Shown piece after piece: positions 18,142-26,542 of a DNA stretch of 64,000 nt. Made by a program: the position numbers and the translations under genes. The notes below the pieces were generated by a model. The model was given only the letters and a program-made list of their open reading frames with translations. It had not been told where the DNA came from and did no database searches. Position 1 is the stretch's first letter; every line of letters begins with the position of its first letter. The stretch comes from Scytonema sp035967975 (GTDB lineage Bacteria > Cyanobacteriota > Cyanobacteriia > Cyanobacteriales > Nostocaceae), in NCBI GenBank assembly GCA_035967975.1, contig JAWQFQ010000011.1, positions 22,144-86,143 on the forward strand, in the 5' to 3' direction.

Positions 18142-19311
18142 TCACTTCAAAACAAGACATTTGGACTGGTTCACTAGCTCCAACAAAACTGTTTCGAGTT
18201 GCTCTACCGTCTTAGTAAGACTGAATTTAGATAAAGCTCTTTGCTGTCCTTGTTGAGTGATAGTTTCCCACTGTTGAGGGTTTTTAAGAAGGTAACATAA
18301 GTTATCAGCAAGGTCTAGAGGGTTTTCGGACTCAAAGATTAACCCAGATTTACCTTGTTCCACAGCTTCTGGTGAACCTCCTGTGTTGCTAGCGATAATT
18401 GTTAACCCACCGGACATCGCCTCTACTAAGCTAATGCTGAAAGGTTCATCAAAACGGGAAGGTAATACCAAAATATTATGTGTACGGTACAGCTGCTTGA
18501 GCTCCTGACGTGAGAGAACACCAGGAAACTGAATTTGATTTTGTAATCCTTCTGCTGCAACAAATTCTTTTAAAGCTTCCACGAATTCAGGTATTAAGCT
18601 ACCTCCAGCAAAAGTAGCCGAAAAATCAATACCCTCCTGTTGCAATAGGGAAAGAGCCTCCATGAGAACGTCAATACCTTTATAAGGCATGAGTAAACTA
18701 GCACAGGCAATACGGAGGCGATCGCGTGGTGGTAGTTCTGCTTGATAAAATTCATTCACAGCTGCACCAGGATAAATAGTCTTAGTCGTATCCACCGGGT
18801 AGCCCTTTTGTCGTAAGCCTTCGTTAATCCAATCACTACACGTAACATAACGATGTATAGAAGTTTTTGGAGAAAACTCGGGAATATAGCCCGGATGTTC
18901 ATTCATGATGTAATGAGCCACTGGGATATTATCTGCTAAAACCTTTTCCAAAAGTTCTATCCCTAGAAAATCAATGTTACCTGAGAGGCAGACATCTGGT
19001 TGAAAGGATTGCAGTTTAGAAGCTAGAGTTCTGCGATTTTTAAAAGTCCTGATTGTGACCTCTTCGATAGAGAGTCGCTGAGGACCTTGATTTGTCCATT
19101 CACCCCATAAGTCGAAACAGCGCTGGATTTCAGGCTCTTGTTCTATGTTGGAACAATTAGAGGTATAATCTTCTGTATTACTAGTTAACACTAATACATC
19201 GTGACCGCGACGGTATAAAAGTCTGGCACAGTCAGCTATCTGACGTTCATATCCACCTATAACTTGTGGTGGATAAAGGTTTGAAATAATTAAGATTTTG
19301 AGTTTATTCAA
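18142..19311 (-). CDS. GT4 family glycosyltransferase
   Basis: This 389-aa retaining GT-B transferase has the N-terminal acceptor-domain motif ISNLYPPQVIGGYERQIADC and a C-terminal donor domain with RLRIACASLLMPYKG, LPSRFDEPFSISLVEAMSGG (E-x7-E) and SNTGGSPEAVEQG. It transfers a sugar from a nucleotide-activated donor to a growing surface glycan or lipid. It converges with the 14935-18000 gene. Donor specificity cannot be read from sequence. Length is normal and no defects are visible. Confidence 0.9.
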   Translation of the reverse strand: MNKLKILIISNLYPPQVIGGYERQIADCARLLYRRGHDVLVLTSNTEDYTSNCSNIEQEPEIQRCFDLWGEWTNQGPQRLSIEEVTIRTFKNRRTLASKLQSFQPDVCLSGNIDFLGIELLEKVLADNIPVAHYIMNEHPGYIPEFSPKTSIHRYVTCSDWINEGLRQKGYPVDTTKTIYPGAAVNEFYQAELPPRDRLRIACASLLMPYKGIDVLMEALSLLQQEGIDFSATFAGGSLIPEFVEALKEFVAAEGLQNQIQFPGVLSRQELKQLYRTHNILVLPSRFDEPFSISLVEAMSGGLTIIASNTGGSPEAVEQGKSGLIFESENPLDLADNLCYLLKNPQQWETITQQGQQRALSKFSLTKTVEQLETVLLELVNQSKCLVLK

Positions 19312-19343
19312 GGTAATAACCTTTCACGCCTTAAATTGTTTTA

Positions 19344-19498
19344 ATATAGTTTGCCCACATTTCCTCGTAAGCTTTCTCCATCTGCTGCGTAAACCGTTTT
19401 CCATTCCAAAGTGGTGCTGTACGTCGAGATTGATACAACTGCCAAGTGATTTTTTGGCGCAACGCAGAATTTTTACCCTAACGCACACCCCAATCTAT
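19344..19498. repeat. 155-bp direct repeat, left copy (glycosyltransferase 3' fragment)
   Basis: This block matches 21415-21569 with no indels and only scattered differences. In the right copy the sequence encodes the C-terminal region of the TPR-glycosyltransferase on the - strand; here it is an isolated fragment. The two copies lie 2071 bp apart and bracket the ATPase/TOPRIM pair, so the pair looks inserted into, or duplicated around, the end of that gene. The sequence from 19499 to 19637 shows nothing else recognisable. Confidence 0.85.
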
Positions 19499-19637
19499 TA
19501 AAATAGGAGATTGATTAGCAAAATACGCCCTAAGTTGGAAGAGCAAGCGAAATGATCTCAGTGTCGTTACTTGATATCGAGCCCTTCATCCTTGCCCTAC
19601 GGTGTACACAGAAGTCCTAAAATTGTAGCTTAATTAT

Positions 19638-20696
19638 ATGTTACGCGATCTTACTATCCAAAACTATCGCTGCTTTCAGAACTTCTACATTGACAATTTA
19701 GCACGTGTCAATTTGATTGTAGGGATGAATAATAGCGGTAAAACAAGTCTTCTAGAAGCTGTTTATCTATTAGTTAATCAAGGAGAAATTCAGCGTTCTT
19801 TAATTGAATTGCTCAAAATTCGTGGTGAAATTAAGAAAGACGAGCAATCAAGTTTATCCAATGAATTCTTACAACTGAATAGTGAAGAAATTAAAAATAT
19901 ATTTTATAGTTATCAAATAAACAATAACCTTCCTATTCAGATTAAATCTCAAAAACAGTATATTATATCATTTGACATTCAACCTCAAACAAAAAAACAA
20001 AACTTTTTCACCCCGAAAAATATTGAAATTCTTTTTTCCTATAGCTCTGACCTTCACGGACAAATAAATCTTCAAGGAAAAATAAAACTTCATAGTGATG
20101 GAACAATTAGTAGGGAAGGAAATTCCTTTTTCATGCCGAGTCAATTTCTCACTATCGGTACCCTAAGTTTTAAGGATATGGCTGAGTTATGGAATAGTAT
20201 TTTACTGACACCATTAGAAAATAAAGTGATAGAAGCTCTGCAAATATTAGAGCCATCTGTAGAACGTATTGGTTTTACCAGTCACCCGACTTCTCATGAT
20301 GGCATTCTACTAAAAGTAAGTGAGTACCCCAGTCCTATTCCCTTGGTGAGTATGGGGGATGGAATGCGCCGTATTCTTGCTATAGCTTTAGCAGCAGTAA
20401 CCGTTGAAAACGGTTTCTTGCTAGTAGATGAAATTGATACCGGACTATACTATGAAACTCAAACAGATATGTGGAGTTTTGTGTTCTCAGTTGCAAAACA
20501 ACTAAATGTTCAAGTATTTGCTACTACCCACAGTTGGGATTGTATAGCGGCATTTGCTGAAGCCTGTGCTCAATCAAAAGATAACTCAAGTGGGAAACTA
20601 TTTCGCTTAAGTCGGCGTGACGAGAATATACGTGTTGTTGAATACACCCCTGATGAATTGTCGATTGCTGTGCGCCAAAGTATAGAGGTGCGTTAA
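19638..20696 (+). CDS. AAA15/ABC-type ATPase of a two-gene ATPase-TOPRIM module, intact copy
   Basis: This 352-aa protein belongs to the RecF/SMC-like ATPase group often annotated AAA_15/AAA_21. N-terminal IQNYRCFQNF leads into Walker A VGMNNSGKTS (residues about 28-37). A divergent, Lys/Asn-rich middle (100-175) follows, then the ABC signature-like VSMGDGMRRILAIAL, Walker B NGFLLVDEIDTGLYY and H-loop ATTHSWDCI. All ATPase motifs are present. The stop overlaps the ATG of the TOPRIM gene (TAATG), so the two are translationally coupled. Known two-gene systems with this layout (PARIS, AbiL, OLD-like) act in phage defence, and that role is inferred here. No DNA-binding or membrane segment is visible. 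Confidence 0.88.
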   Translation: MLRDLTIQNYRCFQNFYIDNLARVNLIVGMNNSGKTSLLEAVYLLVNQGEIQRSLIELLKIRGEIKKDEQSSLSNEFLQLNSEEIKNIFYSYQINNNLPIQIKSQKQYIISFDIQPQTKKQNFFTPKNIEILFSYSSDLHGQINLQGKIKLHSDGTISREGNSFFMPSQFLTIGTLSFKDMAELWNSILLTPLENKVIEALQILEPSVERIGFTSHPTSHDGILLKVSEYPSPIPLVSMGDGMRRILAIALAAVTVENGFLLVDEIDTGLYYETQTDMWSFVFSVAKQLNVQVFATTHSWDCIAAFAEACAQSKDNSSGKLFRLSRRDENIRVVEYTPDELSIAVRQSIEVR

Positions 20697-21364
20697 TGCC
20701 AAAAGCGCGAAAACCTCCTCAACCAAAGCCGCAGCAGTTATTAGTTGAAGGCAAGAATGACCGCCATGTTATCTGGGCTTTGTGTGAACGACATCAACTA
20801 CCAGAAACTTTTTCTGTAGAAGTACCTTCTGCTGAGGATGGGCAAGGAATTGAAGTTCTTTTAGCTGAATTACCTATTAGACTAAAGCAAGACAACTTGC
20901 GTACATTGGGAATCGTAATGGATGCCGATTGGGATTTATCGGCACGTTGGCAAGCAGTGCGACAACGCTTAAACGCTAGTGGTTATGAGGAAATTCCTGA
21001 ATCTCCACTGCCAGAAGGTTGGGTTTATGTGTCGCCAAATTTACCCAAGGTGGGAGTTTGGCTAATGCCTGATAATCAACTTCCTGGTATGTTAGAAAAT
21101 TTTGTTACCCAACTCATTACAACAGATGACTCACTCCTTTTGAAAGCAGTATCAGTTTTGCAAGATATTGAACAGGCTGGACTGAATCGCTATAGTTTAG
21201 TTCAACATCCTAAAGCTTTAATCCACACGTGGCTTGCTTGGCAGCAGACACCAGGAATGCCTATGGGACAGGCAATTACTGCGCGGGTACTCAATCATGA
21301 ATCTCATGAGGCAATCACTTTTGTCAAATGGCTAAAAAAGCTGTTTTCTGAATCGCCTTCCTAA
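20696..21364 (+). CDS. TOPRIM-fold protein, DUF3226-like, partner of the ATPase
   Basis: This 222-aa protein contains TOPRIM signatures: LLVEGKNDRHVIWAL with the conserved Glu (residues about 15-29) and GIVMDADWD with the DxD pair (about 73-81). A C-terminal region is strongly shared with the second copy at 54053: KVGVWLMPDN, HTWLAWQQTPG and MGQAIT. TOPRIM domains coordinate metal for nicking, cleavage or phosphotransfer in topoisomerases, primases and OLD nucleases. From memory the family matches DUF3226. It is encoded with a TAATG overlap behind its ATPase, so it is probably the effector or nuclease of a two-protein complex. A biochemical activity is not established by the sequence. Confidence 0.85.
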   Translation: MPKARKPPQPKPQQLLVEGKNDRHVIWALCERHQLPETFSVEVPSAEDGQGIEVLLAELPIRLKQDNLRTLGIVMDADWDLSARWQAVRQRLNASGYEEIPESPLPEGWVYVSPNLPKVGVWLMPDNQLPGMLENFVTQLITTDDSLLLKAVSVLQDIEQAGLNRYSLVQHPKALIHTWLAWQQTPGMPMGQAITARVLNHESHEAITFVKWLKKLFSESPS

Positions 21365-21395
21365 AGCTCACAAATTTACCTTAATTTAAATAATT

Positions 21396-23630
21396 TTAGA
21401 CCGGAAAAGGAGTCATATAGTTTGCCCACATTTCCTCGTAAGCTTTCTCCATCTGCTGCGTAAACCGTTTTCCATTCCAAAGTGGTGCTGTACGTCGAGA
21501 TTGCCATAACTGCCAAGTAATTTTTTGGCGCAACGCAGAATCTTTACCCAGACGCACACCCCAATCTATATATTCTTCATCAGTCCAAGCGATACCTTCT
21601 GTAATACCCGCATTCATCATCATTGTGTAGCTGTTACGAGCAGCAAATTGCTGTCCCACTCGCGTGACTAAGGGGACACCCATCCACAAAGTTTCTAGAG
21701 TTGTGGTTGCTCCATTATAAGGATAGGTATCTAATACAACATCAGCAATTCTCAAATTAGCACGGTGAACTGCCTCTAAAGGAACATCTGGCAAAAACCG
21801 CAGGCGATCTGCACTCACGCCTTCTGCTTGAGCGATTTGTATAAAAAAGTCTATCACTGCTTCTTCATCAGCAAAGCCTTTGATTAAAAAGAAGCTATTC
21901 GGAACTTCTTTTAAAATTTTCATTTGTAGCTTAATAGTATCAGGATGGCGCTTGTAGTTACCTTGGGCGCTCAGATAAACCACTGCATCATCCGGGATAT
22001 CTAAATGTTCGCGTCGCAAGCTAGGTACACCTATCTCAAAACCATCAACGGCTATATAAGTTTCCGGTAACCGCCAAATTTTTTCCTTATAGTAATTTTG
22101 AGCAGATTCTGGGAGAACGTAGGGGTCAGCAATATAGTAATCAATGGCTGGTATTCCTGTTGCATCCCAGCCCAACCACGTGACTTGAATGGGAGCGGGT
22201 TTGATAGCCATGACTTCACAACTGATATCCAGAGTTATACTGTCAAGGTCAACTAAGATATCTATGTCATCCTGATAAATCTGCTCGGCAATTTCTCCAC
22301 TGTTGATTCCTAGTGTATGGGCTTGTTCAACTTGGTTAACATACCATTCCTGTAATGGATGGTTGGTTTCTTTATAGCTAACAAAGTAGCCGTGGATTTC
22401 AAAGCGATCGCGATCATGGTGCTCAAATAACCACCTTGCTAACCATCCCACAGAATGCCTTTTTAAATAAGCTGATAGATATCCAATCTTTAAACGTTTG
22501 GTACGGTGAACAACGCTTTTCTTTGAAGTTAGTTGTTGAGAGTATTTCTCTTGTAGTTCTCTAGCGGTGTTTTGCAGACTAGATTGGAAAAGTTCGGCTA
22601 CTTGATTCTGAAGTCCCCTGTTTGCTAGGGGTTCATCTCGCCAGTAGGGAAAGAAGAATGTGGAAGTCAGTAAGCGACAGATATGGGGTTCTCCCACTAG
22701 GTTTGGTTGTTCTGCTATCAACGATAAAAGCAGCGACTCATGCTGCTCAAAGGCTGCGATCGCTTCTTCCCAATATCCACCAGCATGCATCAATCCTCTG
22801 AGCACCATATGATTTGCCAGCACTTGATCGTGTACACTCCTTGTCAAGGAGTAATACTGCTTTGCAACCTCAATACCCTTGGAATGTTCTCCTGAATTTT
22901 GATAGCAAGCAGCTAGATGTCGTAAAACTTCTGCATTGCGGGGCGCAATAGCAAAGCATAACTCCGCTAGTCGCGAGCCTTGTACGGGCTGCTGCATGGA
23001 ATATGCCACTGTAACTGATGCTCGCAGTAAAATACGCAACATCTCTAAAGGTGGGAGATGAGGTATACAAGCTTCTGCAAATGCTAAGGAGACAGGAAAT
23101 AGTGGCACATAATTTAAAACATCTCTGAACACTTGAAGCAGCAAATCAGCATCAAAATTTCCAGGTACATCTGCTGACAGAAGTGATACCAAGTTCAAAG
23201 CTTCTAGCTCATCGTTAGTCAAAGTTTCTAACTTGATAGCAAGTTGCGTGAAATATAATAAATTATTAATATCCGTGGGCTGAATTTCTCGCATATGTTG
23301 CCGCAACAACCAAGCAGTCGAAGTATCAGCCATGACTGAACGTCGCTCCGCTTCCTTTTCCAGCACTTGCATTAATTCCCTAGTCCATTGTTCAACTTGT
23401 GCTGGCTCACCATCAACCATTGCAATCAACCAAGTTGTCTGCGCTTCTGCCTCTTGCCCCTGTAATAGTAACGCTAACCCTAAGTGCCAGTAGTGGGATT
23501 TGATATCCGGTTCTGCCTCAATGGCTTGTTCATAAAGATTTGTAACTTTATGATAGTCACTTTGGACAAGATATTTCTCAGCTTCCTGGTGCCAATGAGA
23601 GTTCTTATGAAAAGAAAGTTCTAAAGCCAT
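21396..23630 (-). CDS. TPR / SPINDLY-type O-GlcNAc-transferase-like glycosyltransferase
   Basis: This 744-aa protein has an N-terminal TPR region (HYWHLGLALLLQGQEAEAQ near residue 43), a helical middle and a C-terminal GT41-like catalytic domain. Catalytic-domain motifs are KIGYLSAYLKRHSVGWLAR (about residue 375), DILVDLDSITLD, PIQVTWLGWDATGIPAIDYY and DTYPYNGATTTLETLWMGVP. It differs from the 14935 protein in keeping the canonical YPYNGATTT-type loop. Proteins of this class glycosylate proteins such as pilins or flagellins, or add sugars to surface glycans. A pilin-like gene lies just upstream in the same orientation. Its 3' end is the source of the 155-bp repeat flanking the ATPase/TOPRIM pair. 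Confidence 0.9.
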   Translation of the reverse strand: MALELSFHKNSHWHQEAEKYLVQSDYHKVTNLYEQAIEAEPDIKSHYWHLGLALLLQGQEAEAQTTWLIAMVDGEPAQVEQWTRELMQVLEKEAERRSVMADTSTAWLLRQHMREIQPTDINNLLYFTQLAIKLETLTNDELEALNLVSLLSADVPGNFDADLLLQVFRDVLNYVPLFPVSLAFAEACIPHLPPLEMLRILLRASVTVAYSMQQPVQGSRLAELCFAIAPRNAEVLRHLAACYQNSGEHSKGIEVAKQYYSLTRSVHDQVLANHMVLRGLMHAGGYWEEAIAAFEQHESLLLSLIAEQPNLVGEPHICRLLTSTFFFPYWRDEPLANRGLQNQVAELFQSSLQNTARELQEKYSQQLTSKKSVVHRTKRLKIGYLSAYLKRHSVGWLARWLFEHHDRDRFEIHGYFVSYKETNHPLQEWYVNQVEQAHTLGINSGEIAEQIYQDDIDILVDLDSITLDISCEVMAIKPAPIQVTWLGWDATGIPAIDYYIADPYVLPESAQNYYKEKIWRLPETYIAVDGFEIGVPSLRREHLDIPDDAVVYLSAQGNYKRHPDTIKLQMKILKEVPNSFFLIKGFADEEAVIDFFIQIAQAEGVSADRLRFLPDVPLEAVHRANLRIADVVLDTYPYNGATTTLETLWMGVPLVTRVGQQFAARNSYTMMMNAGITEGIAWTDEEYIDWGVRLGKDSALRQKITWQLWQSRRTAPLWNGKRFTQQMEKAYEEMWANYMTPFPV
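21415..21569. repeat. 155-bp direct repeat, right copy (in situ gene end)
   Basis: This is the right-hand partner of 19344-19498. It lies within the coding 3' end of the TPR-glycosyltransferase, which is intact here. The stop codon at 21396-21398 is outside the repeated block. Confidence 0.85.
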
Positions 23631-23801
23631 AATTTTTAGTTGGGCAACTCATCCATTCAGATGCAACAGCCCTGATATTAAATAGAATGACCAAATTTAT
23701 AACACGCAAAACGTTGAAAAGTGAGTAGACAAAACTACCCACTCGCTGGAAATAATTACGTTATATTTAGGCAATTGATGACAATAAAGCTAAGTGTTTG
23801 C

Positions 23802-24353
23802 CTAGTTGATGGCCTTCATACTGGTAGGGCAAGCACCATTAGTGCTACCGTCGTTAACTGTCTCACCAGTGTTTGTTTGCGCTGCAAGGGCGTTAACACC
23901 TTCACAGAGCGTTGCCAAAGTTAGAGGTTCGTTAATGTTGTTTACTAGTTGATATGAGGTATATACAATACCAGCATAAGATTTGAGCTTAGCCGCTTTT
24001 GCTCTGCCTTTGTTAGTGACTAGAGCACCAATGTTGCTGCTGTTGGCATCAAATACGTAGTTAGCACTATCAGTTTTGATTCCAAGTCCCAGCTCAACGA
24101 TTCTTGATGTGAATTGGTTACTGTTCTCCAAATAATACGCTTGCTGTGCCCGGTTCAAAGAACCAACGTTTTGTTTTGCTTCGGATTGACGTGCTTTACT
24201 AATTTGGTTGAGCAGTGATGGCAATGCAATAGCTGCTAGTACACCGATAATAATGACTACTACGAGTAATTCAATAAGGGTGAAACCTTCGTCTTTGTTT
24301 TTCTTGCGGTTTAAGTGTTGTAGGAATTTGACTTGCAGTTCTGGTTTAAGCAT
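23802..24353 (-). CDS. Type IV pilin-like protein
   Basis: This 183-aa prepilin has a long basic leader (residues 1-23) ending in Gly, then FTLIELLVVVIIIGVLAAIALP. That is the classic PilD cleavage site G23|F24 with Glu at mature position 5 and a hydrophobic N-terminal helix. The globular part contains two Cys (LCEGV and GACPTS) that could form a C-terminal disulfide loop. The product should be processed by the prepilin peptidase and assembled into type IV pili or a related secretion pseudopilus. The ATG at 24353 follows GGAG. It lies upstream of a TPR-glycosyltransferase in the same direction (171-bp gap), so pilin glycosylation is possible but speculative. Confidence 0.9.
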   Translation of the reverse strand: MLKPELQVKFLQHLNRKKNKDEGFTLIELLVVVIIIGVLAAIALPSLLNQISKARQSEAKQNVGSLNRAQQAYYLENSNQFTSRIVELGLGIKTDSANYVFDANSSNIGALVTNKGRAKAAKLKSYAGIVYTSYQLVNNINEPLTLATLCEGVNALAAQTNTGETVNDGSTNGACPTSMKAIN

Positions 24354-24489
24354 AGATGTGTCTCCTTATACTGAGTTGTGCCCTGCTCCTGAGTTCTAGA
24401 TGTAACTTACCCAGTTCAAATTGCTTTCATATCACCGTGAGTAAAAATCTTTCTTGTTGGGGTTTCTCTTGATGAGGGGTTTACAAAAA

Positions 24490-24628
24490 ATAAATTCTCT
24501 ATCTTGTGGTACGGGCGTCCTCGCCCGTCCTGTACTTATAAAAATAAATTATCTATATTGTGGAGTGGGCGTCCTTGCTCGCCCCTGCTCTCTAACGGGC
24601 GAGACGCCCGTTCCACAAGAGATATAGT
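24490..24628. repeat. Palindromic intergenic element with ACGGGCGTC arms
   Basis: The left arm TATCTTGTGGTACGGGCGTC (24500-24519) is nearly the reverse complement of the right arm around 24597-24625 (ACGGGCGAGACGCCCGTTCC, then ACAAGAGATA). Inner units GGGCGTCC...GCTCGCCC add a third hairpin. The whole can fold on itself and looks like a miniature inverted-repeat element of about 130 bp in the divergent promoter region between the pilin-like gene and the thioredoxin reductase gene. Confidence 0.6.
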
Positions 24629-24735
24629 CTCCGACTTTTTTATTTGGGCTTGTTTTGAACTTCCTTATCCCCTCCACTCTTCTTATGACTGTGCTATACT
24701 AAGTCGTAGTCGTTATGAGTTTATAGTTATTGATC

Positions 24736-26109
24736 ATGACCAACCCGACAGTAGAAAACGTAGTGATTATCGGTTCTGGTCCAGCAGGATACACGGCTGC
24801 TATCTATGCAGGACGGGCTAATCTCAAACCTGTGGTATTTGAGGGTTTCCAAGCAGGGGGTTTACCTGGCGGTCAGTTGATGACAACGACGGAAGTGGAA
24901 AACTTTCCTGGGTTTCCCGAAGGGATTACTGGACCGGAACTGATGGATAAGATGAAAGCTCAAGCTGAACGTTGGGGTGCTGAGTTATATACAGAAGATG
25001 TTATTGAAGTTGATTTCAGTCAGCGTCCTTTTACTGTTCGCTCTGAGGAACGGGAATTCAAAACCAACAGTGTTGTGATTGCTACTGGTGCAACCGCAAA
25101 GCGCTTAGGCTTACCCTGTGAAGACCAGTTTTGGAGTCGGGGTATTTCCGCTTGTGCGATCTGCGACGGTGCTACGCCTATTTTCCACGGCGCAGAATTA
25201 GCTGTTATCGGTGGTGGTGACTCAGCAGCGGAAGAAGCTATTTACCTGACCAAGTACGGTTCTAAAGTGAATTTGTTGGTGCGTTCTGAGCAGATGCGGG
25301 CTTCTAAAGCTATGCAAGACCGTGTTTTGAGTAATCCCAAGATTACAGTTCACTGGAATACAGAAACCGTGGATGTCTTTGGTGGTGATATCCACATGGA
25401 AGGGGTAAAAATTCGCAATACCAAAACTGGTGCAGAAAGCGAACTCCACGTGAAGGGCTTATTCTACGCTATCGGTCACAATCCCAATACTTCTTTATTT
25501 AAGGGACAATTGGAACTGGATGATGTTGGTTACATTGTCACTAAACCCAACTCCCCAGAAACAAGTGTAGAAGGTGTTTTTGCTGCTGGCGACGTACAAG
25601 ACCACGAGTACCGTCAAGCAATTACGGCTGCTGGTAGTGGTTGTATGGCGGCGATGTTAGCTGAACGTTGGTTATCTTCTACTAGCTTAATTCAAGAATT
25701 CCATCAAAAGCCGGAAACTCAAAATAATGAATTGGAAGAGCCAACTGAGAAGAAAACTCAGGAACAGTTAACTTCAGAGTTTGACCTCAATTCGACTCGC
25801 CATCAGGGAGGTTACGCTTTACGGAAGTTGTTCCACGATAGCGATCGCCTGCTTGTGGTCAAATATGTTTCCCCCGGTTGCGGTCCCTGTCATACCCTCA
25901 AGCCAATTTTGAATAAAGTTGTCGATGAATTTGACGGTAAAATCCACTTTGTTGAAATCGATATCGACAAAGACCGAGACATTGCTGAAAATGCTAATGT
26001 TACTGGAACTCCTACAGTTCAGTTCTTTAAGGATAAGGAATTGTTGAAGGAACTTAAAGGCGTTAAGCAAAAGAGCGAGTATCGTCAGTTGATTGAGAGC
26101 AATTTGTAG
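24736..26109 (+). CDS. ntrC: NADPH-thioredoxin reductase/thioredoxin fusion (NTRC)
   Basis: This 457-aa bifunctional redox enzyme joins a thioredoxin reductase (residues about 1-320) to a thioredoxin domain (about 350-455). FAD and NADPH sites are IIGSGPAGYTAAIYAGRA and VIGGGDSAAEEA. The reductase active site is CAICDG (about residue 139) and the thioredoxin active site is CGPC (about 381). NTRC uses NADPH to reduce its own thioredoxin domain and then 2-Cys peroxiredoxins and other targets. It is typical of cyanobacteria and plastids. The symbol here means NADPH-thioredoxin reductase C, not the nitrogen regulator. I chose ATG 24736; an in-frame TTG at 24730 adds two residues. It appears monocistronic and is followed by palindromic repeats. 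Confidence 0.95.
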   Translation: MTNPTVENVVIIGSGPAGYTAAIYAGRANLKPVVFEGFQAGGLPGGQLMTTTEVENFPGFPEGITGPELMDKMKAQAERWGAELYTEDVIEVDFSQRPFTVRSEEREFKTNSVVIATGATAKRLGLPCEDQFWSRGISACAICDGATPIFHGAELAVIGGGDSAAEEAIYLTKYGSKVNLLVRSEQMRASKAMQDRVLSNPKITVHWNTETVDVFGGDIHMEGVKIRNTKTGAESELHVKGLFYAIGHNPNTSLFKGQLELDDVGYIVTKPNSPETSVEGVFAAGDVQDHEYRQAITAAGSGCMAAMLAERWLSSTSLIQEFHQKPETQNNELEEPTEKKTQEQLTSEFDLNSTRHQGGYALRKLFHDSDRLLVVKYVSPGCGPCHTLKPILNKVVDEFDGKIHFVEIDIDKDRDIAENANVTGTPTVQFFKDKELLKELKGVKQKSEYRQLIESNL

Positions 26110-26120
26110 GGGTTATTTGT

Positions 26121-26222
26121 AAGCCGTGAACTAAAGTTCCGGCTTAAAGCTTAAACCCATTTTAATGGGTTAGAGTCTTTGTCATATATTTGCTTTTTAA
26201 CCCGTTTTAACGGGTTTGAGCT
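26121..26222. repeat. Hairpin repeats Z after NTRC
   Basis: A diverged repeat Z (26121-26172) contains the palindrome AACCCATTTTAATGGGTT, and a second palindrome AACCCGTTTTAACGGGTT follows at about 26199-26216. They begin 12 bp after the NTRC stop and could act as terminators. Confidence 0.6.
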
Positions 26223-26226
26223 TTTA

Positions 26227-26391
26227 GAGGTTGTTTGAAAAGTGGTTGGCTGTGATTTTAGGCACTGAATGATCCCCCCTAGCCCCCCTTGAAAAGGGGG
26301 GAAAATACTCTCAAAGTCCCCCTTTTCAAGGGGGATTTAGGGGGATCTGGAATATGATTGCTACTGATGAAAAAACTTTTCAAACATCCTC
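26227..26391. mobile_element. Miniature inverted-repeat element, copy 1
   Basis: This 165-bp element has inverted ends GAGGTTGTTTGAAAAG and CTTTTCAAACATCCTC and an internal inverted core of C-runs and G-runs (CCCCCCTAGCCCCCCTT against GGGGGATTTAGGGGGATC). It is flanked by the duplicated trinucleotide TTA (26224-26226 and 26392-26394). It encodes no transposase; apparent open frames on it are artefacts. Confidence 0.8.
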
Positions 26392-26397
26392 TTAGCC

Positions 26398-26443
26398 CGA
26401 AATTTATTTCCGGGTGGACGAATTTATTTCCGGGCGGACGAAC
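26398..26443. repeat. Short tandem repeat, AATTTATTTCCGGGYGGACG x2
   Basis: Two tandem copies of a 20-bp unit differ by one base, preceded by a third partial GAAAT unit. No function is evident. The rest of the gap to 26542 contains a G/C-rich GGCTCCGCC-like hairpin but no gene. Confidence 0.6.
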
Positions 26444-26542
26444 AATGCAATACGAATGCTTTGAGAGTTGGTTCGGGCGAACAACCGTACCCTCCGGGAA
26501 GGCTCCGCCAACGCCCCTACATAAATGATTTAATATTACTAT

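Noticed and set aside
24504..24821. 105-aa + strand frame overlapping the NTRC start
   Set aside because: It runs through the palindromic element and is out of frame with the well-supported NTRC gene.
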